Shown here: positions 18,377-24,590 of the stretch, piece by piece
How the letters are laid out: each line of letters begins with the position of its first letter
Numbering within the stretch: the first letter of the stretch is position 1
DNA from: Treponema sp.
Lineage (GTDB): Bacteria; Spirochaetota; Spirochaetia; Treponematales; Treponemataceae
Direction of reading: 5' to 3'
Assembly (NCBI GenBank): GCA_012520945.1
Contig: JAAYNH010000010.1
Location: 1-33,751, forward strand
Length of the DNA: 33,751 bases
Translations under genes and position numbers: made by a program
The notes under the pieces: generated by a model
Seen by the model: only the letters and a program-made list of their open reading frames with translations
The model's database searches: none
What the model was told of the DNA's origin: nothing

Positions 18377-19397
18377 GGCTTGGAAAAAAAAGGCAGTTAT
18401 TTTTCGAACGTTGGTGCAAATAATCGTTTTTATTGGAGCTGTATTTTTACCGGTTGGAATTTTCCACATGATTTGTCCTATGGGCGGAATTGCAACTCTT
18501 ACACGTTTTATTTCTCAAGGTTTGTATATTCCTAAAACAAGCATAGCAAATCTAATCATTTTAGGTGTAGTGCTTTTTATAACTATTATTGCCGGTCCTG
18601 TGTTTTGTGGTTGGATTTGTCCGCTTGGTTCCATACAAGATTGGATTAGAAGCCTTTCTATTAAATTGAAGATAAAAAGATTAACCGTTCCAAAACGCTT
18701 AAATACAGTATTGTCATTTTTACGGTTTGGCATTTTGTTCTTTGTAATTTATGTTACAACAAAAAGTCTTTCATTATTATTTATGCGTATAGATCCGTAT
18801 TATGCACTTACACATTTTTGGACAGGAGAAGTTTTTCCGCTTTCATTGTTGATTTTAGCCCTTACGTTGATAACATCATTTTTTATTGATCGTCCGTGGT
18901 GTCGATGGTTTTGCCCGTTAGGTGCCGTATTAAGTGTGCTTGGAAAGATAAGTATCTTTAAGATAAAAAAACCTTCGTCTAAATGTATTAGTTGCGGTTT
19001 GTGTAACAAAGCATGTCCGGTGGGTTTGTTTCCAGAAAAAAAAGATATTGATATACGATGTATAAGATGTGGTTTATGTACACCGGCTTGTCCTAAAAAG
19101 GTTCGCACCAATAAGTCAAATTATCTTGTCGGATTAATAAGTGCAATTATTTTAGTAATTGTTTTTTTTACAGTATCAAGTTTTACTGAAAAAACTTTTG
19201 GTGTAAAAGCTAAAGGTGAAATTTCTATGAATACTACAATTCATGAGGCATCACATAATCTTGGTATAAGTGAAAAAGAAATTCTTGAAAAACTAGGTCT
19301 TCCGGAAACGTTTGCAACAGGAACTAAATTGATAGATATTGAAGATCAGTATGAAGATATTACATGGACTTATATTAAGGAAACACTAAAATTTTAG
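18348..19397 (+). CDS. NapH/YccM-like membrane 4Fe-4S protein
   Basis: The 349-residue membrane protein should carry electrons across or along the inner membrane. Topology by eye is about five or six helices. The cysteine pairs FCGWICPLG (C87, C91) and WCRWFCPLG (C185, C189) are the polyferredoxin-family signature. Two ferredoxin clusters follow: C213-C216-C219-C223 and C238-C241-C244-C248. A last helix (about 258-280) leads to an outer-face domain with HNLGISEKEILEKLGLP. NapH, NosR/RnfH-like and CcoG-like proteins share this design, but no nitrate, nitrous oxide or oxidase genes are nearby, so the acceptor is unknown. RBS GGAGG lies inside the upstream gene. Confidence 0.88.
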   Translation: MKQLPSWLNKAWKKKAVIFRTLVQIIVFIGAVFLPVGIFHMICPMGGIATLTRFISQGLYIPKTSIANLIILGVVLFITIIAGPVFCGWICPLGSIQDWIRSLSIKLKIKRLTVPKRLNTVLSFLRFGILFFVIYVTTKSLSLLFMRIDPYYALTHFWTGEVFPLSLLILALTLITSFFIDRPWCRWFCPLGAVLSVLGKISIFKIKKPSSKCISCGLCNKACPVGLFPEKKDIDIRCIRCGLCTPACPKKVRTNKSNYLVGLISAIILVIVFFTVSSFTEKTFGVKAKGEISMNTTIHEASHNLGISEKEILEKLGLPETFATGTKLIDIEDQYEDITWTYIKETLKF

Positions 19398-19403
19398 ATG
19401 AAC

Positions 19404-19457
19404 AAATACAAGTTAATTTCTGTTTATATTATGCGGAAGTTAACTTGTATTTTTTTT
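19404..19457 (+). terminator. rho-independent terminator after the Fe-S membrane protein
   Basis: AAATACAAGTTAA (19404-19416) pairs perfectly with TTAACTTGTATTT (19440-19452), followed by T to 19457. The stem is AT-rich but 13 bp long. Confidence 0.8.
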
Positions 19458-19526
19458 GCAATTTTTAGTATGATTTAAAAAATTTAACAGTTCCGGTATG
19501 ATTATGAAAAATAAAAATTCTAAAAA

Positions 19527-20147
19527 CTATTGATATAAATTTTCATCTCCGTAACGCTTGTGATAAAAGTGTGGATTAAAAATTTTTCGTAAACTAAATT
19601 TTTCACCAAGGTAAAAAGTGTTAAGGTCTTTCATATATGGAACACAATAAGTTATGATGTCATTATTGTCTGCATATTGTGTTACGCTTTTACAACAAGA
19701 GTAAACATACATTTTACTTTTGTTGTTGCCAAAAATTTTTGGTGAACCAAATGTTACGACATCGCATTTTTGTTTTGTTCTGTAAAAAAAATCTTCACAA
19801 GCGAGTTGTGTAATTGCACCGCCGTAACTCCAGCCAATTATGGTTGGTTGATATTTTTTTACTAAATTGCATTCGGCAATATAATTTTTCATTATTTCAT
19901 CGTTACATGATTTCCAAGCATTACCAAATCCGCGATGTACTCGCATTATGCTAGTTTGCTTTTTATAAAGTTTGCTTGCAAAGTTAAAGTTATTTTGCCA
20001 ATCTCTTTTTGATTTTGTTTCTTGAAAAATAAGATAAATGCGTTTATTTTTTTTGTCTGTTTCAATATAATATTGAACATCATCGCCAACTGTAATATAT
20101 TGAGTTGTTAAAATTTTATTGTATATTAGATGCGGTTTATAATCCAC
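19527..20147 (-). CDS. class 3 lipase-like alpha/beta hydrolase
   Basis: The 206-residue protein has the nucleophile elbow GWSYGG (GxSxG) and the following ITQLACEDF helix, as in fungal-type class 3 lipases. Before it stands MRVHRGFGNAWKS, the usual lid-side segment HxGF, which supports this family. The acid may be the Asp in YADNNDIITY and the base a His in NPHFYHKRYG. No signal peptide is seen, so it is probably cytoplasmic or released by other means. The start is GTG at 20147, with TAGGA nine bases upstream. It stands alone and AT-rich. Substrate unknown; such small proteins also occur in phages. Confidence 0.7.
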   Translation of the reverse strand: MDYKPHLIYNKILTTQYITVGDDVQYYIETDKKNKRIYLIFQETKSKRDWQNNFNFASKLYKKQTSIMRVHRGFGNAWKSCNDEIMKNYIAECNLVKKYQPTIIGWSYGGAITQLACEDFFYRTKQKCDVVTFGSPKIFGNNKSKMYVYSCCKSVTQYADNNDIITYCVPYMKDLNTFYLGEKFSLRKIFNPHFYHKRYGDENLYQ

Positions 20148-20330
20148 TTTTTTTTTCCTATTATATTTATAGTAAATGTTTTTTTGAAAAAAGTATATAT
20201 GTTTAAAAAGGAAAAAAAAGAATGAAAAAAAGAAATTATTTTTGTTTATAGTATAAGTTATATTTTTTTAATAATTTTTTCAAAGCAATTTATATTGACA
20301 CTATTAAATTAAAATATGATATTAATACAT

Positions 20331-21851
20331 ATGAAAAAAATATCATTTCTAAACGATTCATTGTTTTCTTATTCCTTTCCCTATAGTGTTTCATGGAACA
20401 TTTTTCCCGGAGATGTGCATCTTGTGATTGGCTTAGACGGTGCCGATAAAAAAAATCTCTCTACTCTTTTTTCGTCTCTATCGTTTCCAATTGTATCATT
20501 TGAAGAAGCGTCGAATGTTATTGAAGAAGAGCGGAATAACGATGACTCAGAATTTATCGAAGGCGGTGTAGACCACGGGCGTTGTGTACGAACTTTTCTT
20601 AATCTACAAGAAAAACATCTTAATGAAAAAATTAATACCATCTGCGACATCGAACACATTTTAGATCGTGGCTTAAAGTACTTGTCAACGGGAGAAATGA
20701 AACGAACTCTTCTATATAAAGCACTCGCGTCGTCGTCTCCGCTGTTGGTACTCGACAATCCCTTCGACGGATTAGACACACATTCTCGTACTGCGATGCT
20801 ATCTGCCATACAAATATTGTCTCGCAACAAAACCGCGTTTGTAATATTTACGGAAGATACAAATTTGCTTGACTCAGCGTCTCATATTGTCTATGCCGAT
20901 ATCGATGATGCAAATGCCAATCATACAAATATAGATCATAACAACATCGAGCATACGAATGGCGAGCATGCAAAAAATGTTTTTATCGGGACGAAGGAAC
21001 AATTTCTGCACACTGATATATATCGGACGCTCGCACAAGACGCTTTGAAAACCGGTTCTTTTGATGAGGCGGGTTTTGAAAATATTTTTTCAACTTCTGT
21101 ACGAGCGCAGACGGATGACGCTCCGTATCAATCACATCAACCACAAAAAAAAGAGTTGGTGCGGATGGTGAACGTTACCGTACAATGGGACGGACGAAAG
21201 GTGCTCGACAATATCAATTGGACAGTCTATGAGGGCGATCACACGCTTGTGCAGGGAAAAAACGGCTGCGGTAAAACGACGCTGCTTGAGTTGATTACCG
21301 GCGACAATCCGCAAGTCTATGCGAACGATGTGTATCTGTTTGGTGCAAAACGCGGGAGCGGAGAATCGATCTGGGATATTAAAGCTAAGCTCGGCATTGT
21401 ATCGTACAAGCTGCACCTTGAGCATCGCCTCGTTCGCGGATATACCGTTGAACAAGTTATCGTTTCCGGCTTTTACGATTCTATCGGTTTGTATACGAAG
21501 CCGAACAAATCCGAAATCGATACGGCGCATCGATGGATCGATCTTGCAGGCATGCGTTCGCTTGCATCTAAAAATTTTTCAACGCTCTCGTACGGCGAGC
21601 AGCGAGCTGTCTTAATTCTTCGCGCTGTCGTAAAACATCCGCCCCTGTTAATTCTCGACGAACCGTGCCACTCACTCGACGCACAAAGCAAAGCCTTCGT
21701 ATTAGCCCTGTTACAAAAGATAGCGCTGATCGGAAAGACGACACTCATTCACGTCACACACGACCCCGAAGAAATACTGCCATGCGAAAAGTATGTGTTT
21801 CAATTTCTGACGGGGGAGATCCCGATGTATCGGGTAGATAAAAATCATTGA
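20331..21851 (+). CDS. tandem ABC ATPase, ModF-like, with inactive first domain
   Basis: The 506-residue soluble protein has two fused nucleotide-binding domains. NBD1 (about 1-200): Walker A region GLDGADKK (34-41) lacks the last Gly and Ser/Thr, signature LSTGE is kept (118-122), the Walker B glutamate is Asn143 (LLVLDN) and the H-loop His is Glu175 (FTEDT). NBD2 (about 275-500) is intact: GKNGCGKT (309-316), LSYGE (419-423), LLILDE (439-444), H477 in THD. The layout resembles ModF/PhrA ATPases, but no molybdate genes are near. A His-rich pentapeptide repeat links the domains. The second half is visibly richer in G+C than the first. The start at 20331 is preferred over 20316, which falls within a possible -10; neither has an RBS. 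Confidence 0.8.
   Translation: MKKISFLNDSLFSYSFPYSVSWNIFPGDVHLVIGLDGADKKNLSTLFSSLSFPIVSFEEASNVIEEERNNDDSEFIEGGVDHGRCVRTFLNLQEKHLNEKINTICDIEHILDRGLKYLSTGEMKRTLLYKALASSSPLLVLDNPFDGLDTHSRTAMLSAIQILSRNKTAFVIFTEDTNLLDSASHIVYADIDDANANHTNIDHNNIEHTNGEHAKNVFIGTKEQFLHTDIYRTLAQDALKTGSFDEAGFENIFSTSVRAQTDDAPYQSHQPQKKELVRMVNVTVQWDGRKVLDNINWTVYEGDHTLVQGKNGCGKTTLLELITGDNPQVYANDVYLFGAKRGSGESIWDIKAKLGIVSYKLHLEHRLVRGYTVEQVIVSGFYDSIGLYTKPNKSEIDTAHRWIDLAGMRSLASKNFSTLSYGEQRAVLILRAVVKHPPLLILDEPCHSLDAQSKAFVLALLQKIALIGKTTLIHVTHDPEEILPCEKYVFQFLTGEIPMYRVDKNH
20919..20978 (+). repeat. four 15-bp in-frame repeats coding a His-rich pentapeptide
   Basis: Codons 197-216 of the tandem ATPase read as four consecutive units, NHTNI, DHNNI, EHTNG and EHAKN. 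Each has His in the second place. The DNA units share the pattern rATCATAcaAATatc with drift. It lies at the end of the inactive domain. Confidence 0.75.
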
Positions 21852-21883
21852 CAATTTGTATACAGTGTATTATAATGTATACA
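21848..21883 (+). promoter_or_regulatory. consensus promoter and twin TGTATACA operator of toxin-antitoxin pair
   Basis: TTGACA (21848-21853), 17 bases, TATAAT (21871-21876): both hexamers are perfect. Two palindromes TGTATACA at 21857-21864 and 21876-21883, 19 bases centre to centre, flank the -10 and are a natural autorepression site for the ribbon-helix-helix antitoxin. The -35 overlaps the stop codon of the upstream ATPase gene. Confidence 0.85.
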
Positions 21884-21894
21884 CGGAGGTTGTA

Positions 21895-22128
21895 ATGGGA
21901 AAATCTGTAATTGCAACATTTCGCACAACAAAAGAACATAAAGATCGGATTGATAATCTTGCAAAGGCAACGAAACGGTCATCGGCTTTTTTCTACAATT
22001 ATTTGCTCGATGAATATCTTGATGAGTTAGAGGATATTTTTGTTTCTGAACAAAGAATGGAAGACGTACGCGCAGGAAAAAGCACTTTAATTTCTCTTGA
22101 CGAAATCGAAGAAAAATATGGCTTATAG
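21895..22128 (+). CDS. ribbon-helix-helix antitoxin (RelB/StbD-like)
   Basis: The 77-residue protein has an N-terminal RHH DNA-binding part (SVIATFRTTKEHKDRIDNLAK, residues 4-24 by eye, then KRSSAFFYNYLLDEYL) and an acidic C-terminal tail that should wrap the toxin, ending DEIEEKYGL. GGAGG sits 6 bases before the ATG at 21895, fixing this start; an opening 39 bases upstream lies inside the promoter and is rejected. It overlaps the toxin gene by 11 bases. Expected to neutralise the toxin and repress the operon through the twin palindromes. Confidence 0.88.
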   Translation: MGKSVIATFRTTKEHKDRIDNLAKATKRSSAFFYNYLLDEYLDELEDIFVSEQRMEDVRAGKSTLISLDEIEEKYGL

Positions 22129-22381
22129 TATTGCTTTTGAATCTCAGGCAGAAAAAGAATTTTCAAAGCTCGATAAAACAGCTCAACAAAACATATTTAA
22201 TTATTTAAAAAAGTTATCTACGTTAGAAAATCCACGCTTGTTAGGAAAATCATTAAAAGGGAACTTCTCAGATTTCTGGCGTTACAGAGTCGGCGACTAT
22301 AGAGTTATCTGTGACATTGACGATGAGAGAATTTTGGTAACTGTGGTGCGAATTGGTCATAGAAAGGATGTGTATAAATAA
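22118..22381 (+). CDS. RelE/ParE-family toxin
   Basis: The 87-residue protein shows the RelE core: AYSIAFESQAEKEFSKLD, then a helical pair with NPRLLGKSLKG, and the C-terminal strands WRYRVGDYRVICDIDDE and VVRIGHRKDVYK. The Arg and His of the last motifs are typical of mRNA-cleaving RelE toxins, whereas ParE gyrase toxins usually lack them, so ribosome-dependent mRNA cleavage is the likelier action (inference). The start at 22118 overlaps the antitoxin's end, and no separate RBS is needed. The module appears intact. Confidence 0.87.
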   Translation: MAYSIAFESQAEKEFSKLDKTAQQNIFNYLKKLSTLENPRLLGKSLKGNFSDFWRYRVGDYRVICDIDDERILVTVVRIGHRKDVYK

Positions 22382-22456
22382 TAGACTTTAATTTCACAAA
22401 GGCAAAGTATCTTTTTTAACTATGGTACGGTGTTGACCCTGAAATAGATTAACGGT

Positions 22457-22744
22457 TTATTTTTTCATCAATGCGGAATAGTTAAGGTTATTTTCTCTGG
22501 CATAGGAAATAAAATCTTTTTCTTCTTGGGTTACTCTCATTTGGTATTGTAAGGGCGAGCCGTATTTTTGTTTTCGACCTGCGTTATTTCTTGAGCCACC
22601 GTGTCCGAATTCCTTTTCATAAGATACAAGTCCGGATTTTTTCATATATTTTTTTTCGGAAATGATTTTTTCATCAGCAGAAATTTCAGACTCTAACTTT
22701 TTGGAAACGTATCCTTCAGTATCTTCGACAAATACGTATTTCAT
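22457..22744 (-). CDS. antitoxin-like protein with C-terminal RHH-type helix pair
   Basis: The 95-residue protein is encoded directly after a broken toxin gene; its ATG at 22744 lies 2 bases past the toxin stop and AGGAGG sits 7 bases upstream inside the toxin gene. The N-terminal half is acidic and charged (VFVEDTEGYVSKKLESE), the middle has a basic Gly-rich stretch GGSRNNAGRKQKYG, and the end (LQYQMRVTQEEKDFISYA) resembles an RHH-like DNA-binding unit. The reversed order, toxin first, is typical of HigBA-like modules. An orphan antitoxin now, if the toxin is dead. Confidence 0.65.
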   Translation of the reverse strand: MKYVFVEDTEGYVSKKLESEISADEKIISEKKYMKKSGLVSYEKEFGHGGSRNNAGRKQKYGSPLQYQMRVTQEEKDFISYARENNLNYSALMKK

Positions 22745-22746
22745 AC

Positions 22747-23021
22747 TCAAACCTCCTTTAACCTTTGCTTGGCTAGTTTGATTGTTTCTTTTGGAGTCTT
22801 TTGTGACTTCTTTACAAAAACGACTCCAATTACAATAATTTTTCCTTCTTTATATTTAAATAAAGATCGTAGTTCATTTGATTTTATTTCAAAAATTTTA
22901 TTTTGTATTGCTTTTACTTTTACAAATTCAATGCCTTCGCTTTCAATAACTCCTGTTGTGTAATTTCTAAATTCGAGATTTCTGATTCTACAGCAGGATG
23001 TTTTTCTACCTTGAATTTCAT
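22747..23021 (-). pseudogene. frame-broken Gp49/HigB-like toxin
   Basis: One minus-strand frame encodes about 60 well-matching residues ending at 22747: KIFEIKSNELRSLFKYKEG, then IIVIGVVFVKKSQKTPKE and IKLAKQRLKEV. The hydrophobic strand plus FVKKSQKTPK is the hallmark of the phage-derived Gp49-like (DUF891) RelE superfamily. This frame has no ATG, GTG or TTG before an upstream stop. The nearest ATG (23021) reads MKFKVEKHPAVESEI in another frame, which stops after 33 codons. A one-base shift near 22980-22990, or an unusual ATT start, would explain this. The family is normally about 100-115 residues, so the N-terminal part looks short or lost. Confidence 0.65.
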
Positions 23022-23174
23022 GATTAAATTATAATGGGACATCTTGATTTTGTCAACATATTCAAGAAACGATTGTTGAAAAGTATGTGGAGATGGGATA
23101 GGGTGGGAAAACGCAAAGGATGCTTTGTTTTCTACAATGTGATATAATACTGTTATGAAGCCGAAAGGAAATAT

Positions 23175-23205
23175 TTGACGCTAGAATTACAATATATTAT
23201 ATTGT
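23175..23205 (+). promoter_or_regulatory. promoter with 17-bp perfect palindrome before the MazE-like gene
   Basis: TTGACG (23175-23180), 17 bases, TATATT (23198-23203). The -10 lies inside the perfect inverted repeat ACAATATA-T-TATATTGT (23189-23205), which would serve as an operator for an AbrB/MazE-type or other dimeric repressor. Confidence 0.7.
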
Positions 23206-23228
23206 TTTTAAGTATCAGGAGGTAAAAT

Positions 23229-23354
23229 ATGCAAGCTGTGATCCAGAAATGGGGAGATAATTTAGGTTTTAAAATTCCTTCAGACTGGGCAGAAGATAAT
23301 GGAATAAAAAGTGGCAGTAAGGTTCAGGTAATTACAGAAAAGGAAAAAATCTAA
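23229..23354 (+). pseudogene. truncated MazE/AbrB-fold antitoxin
   Basis: A 41-residue reading frame, MQAVIQKWGDNLGFKIPSD then WAEDNGIKSGSKVQVI, is a clean SpoVT/AbrB swapped-hairpin domain as in MazE. A strong AGGAGG precedes the ATG at 23229. MazE proteins run to 75-85 residues with a toxin-binding tail; here the stop comes right after the DNA-binding fold and no MazF follows. The stop overlaps that of the convergent XRE gene. It could still bind its own operator, so it may be a live mini-regulator rather than debris. Confidence 0.7.
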
Positions 23355-23602
23355 TCCTTCCCACCATCCAACTTTTCTTCAACACGTCTCACAAACTCCG
23401 TCAGCGTTAAACCGAAAGCCTGTGCAATTTTGTAGATGACGGTAAGCGACGGTAGCTTGTCGCCGTTTTCAATTTCAGAAATATACACTTGGTGAGAATC
23501 GATAGCCTCCGCCAATTTCTCTTGAGAAACACCTTGTTCTTTTCGCAATTCACGTATAAGTTCGCCTACCGCTTTATTCACAAGGGAAATATAATATAAC
23601 AT
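23351..23602 (-). CDS. XRE-family helix-turn-helix regulator
   Basis: The 83-residue protein is essentially one HTH domain (about 12-70): IRELRKEQGVSQEKLAEAI for helices 1 and 2, then the recognition part SHQVYISEIENGDKLPSL, then IYKIAQAFGLTLTEFV. A short charged tail follows. The start at 23602 lacks a visible RBS; a GTG at codon 8 is an alternative. Convergent with the MazE-like gene (stops overlap). It may be a stand-alone regulator or the HigA/antitoxin part of a lost module; target unknown. Confidence 0.85.
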   Translation of the reverse strand: MLYYISLVNKAVGELIRELRKEQGVSQEKLAEAIDSHQVYISEIENGDKLPSLTVIYKIAQAFGLTLTEFVRRVEEKLDGGKD

Positions 23603-23654
23603 TGTAGTTAGTTATTATTTAACAAAAAATAAAGTCTTTTATTAAGAGTTAATT

Positions 23655-24104
23655 TTATTGTAGTTTACCACCGGCTTCTAAAAATTCTTGTATGGTTTTT
23701 AATGATTCTTCATCGCCTGCATCTGCTGCTTTTTTAAACCATTCGAGAGCTTTACCGGTATCGCCGGCCACGCCGGTTTCCCATAAGTAACATAAACCGA
23801 CTTCGTGCATTGCTTTTACGTGTCCCGCTTCAGCAGCTTTTTTATACCAATTAAAAGATTCTTCATCATTATCTTGTGTTCCTATACCTCTGTAAAAGAA
23901 TAATCCTAATTTGTACATAGCATCTATATTTCCGGCTTCAGCTGCTTTCTTATACCATTTGAAAGCATCATTACTATTACCTATATCTTCAAAGGCAAGA
24001 GCTTTTTCATAATAACTTATAGCTTTTTCACTTTTTGAACAACCGATGATAAGTAACATTGTCATAAGTAAAGTAATTAAGAGTAAAAGATTTATTTTTT
24101 TCAT
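23655..24104 (-). CDS. Sel1-repeat lipoprotein
   Basis: The 149-residue product has a signal segment with lipobox LIIGC (Cys22) and then about three Sel1/TPR-like repeats of 36 residues. Each repeat ends with a WYKKAAEAG-like turn followed by AMYKLGLFFYRGIG, AMHEVGLCYLWETG or similar. Such solenoids mediate protein-protein contacts on the cell surface or in the periplasm. RBS AAGGAGAAG precedes the ATG. A neighbouring partner is not evident. Confidence 0.88.
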   Translation of the reverse strand: MKKINLLLLITLLMTMLLIIGCSKSEKAISYYEKALAFEDIGNSNDAFKWYKKAAEAGNIDAMYKLGLFFYRGIGTQDNDEESFNWYKKAAEAGHVKAMHEVGLCYLWETGVAGDTGKALEWFKKAADAGDEESLKTIQEFLEAGGKLQ

Positions 24105-24333
24105 TTGTCTTCTCCTTTGTTTTTGTACGGTAAAAAAAATCTTAAAAAAAATATTTTTAATAGATTTTCTATATTTAAGTATGTTGTATTAATTTTGATC
24201 TGTCAATCAATATATGTATAGATGATATACCATAGGTAATGTACGTATAGATTTTGTTAACAATATTTGTGCAAAAAGTGCTATACTTTTATTTGTTTTT
24301 TATATATTATATTGAAGTTGATAAAAATTTTTT

Positions 24334-24405
24334 CGGGCAGTAGCGCAGGGGTAGCGCGCTTGGTTCGGGACCAAGAAGTCGGGGGTTCAAATCCCCCCTG
24401 CCCGA
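24334..24405 (+). tRNA. tRNA-Pro (anticodon CGG)
   Basis: Acceptor CGGGCAG (24334-24340) pairs with CTGCCCG (24398-24404), discriminator A24405. D stem GCGC/GCGC. The anticodon stem CTTGG/CCAAG (24359-24363, 24371-24375) holds loop TTCGGGA, so the anticodon is CGG at 24366-24368. T stem GGGGG/CCCCC encloses TTCAAAT. It is a different proline isoacceptor from the one at 52. No CCA is encoded. The bases 24105-24333 before it hold no gene I can support. Confidence 0.95.
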
Positions 24406-24415
24406 AAAACATTAA

Positions 24416-24457
24416 TTGACAATAAAAAAATTGACATATCTAAAAATAATATATGCT
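24416..24457 (+). promoter_or_regulatory. possible promoter region of the DUF1538 operon
   Basis: Two TTGACA boxes (24416-24421 and 24431-24436) lie 15 bases apart just after tRNA-Pro. The second has TATGCT at 24452-24457 with a short 15-base spacer. Suggestive only. Confidence 0.35.
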
Positions 24458-24590
24458 AAATTTAAAAACTTTCATTCGAAAAAAAATTAACATTTTTATT
24501 ACACATTGTTCTATTATCAATCTATAATCATTATTGATTTTTTACAAAATTTTTGTTATATTTAAAACATTATTTTATAGGAGAATTCTG

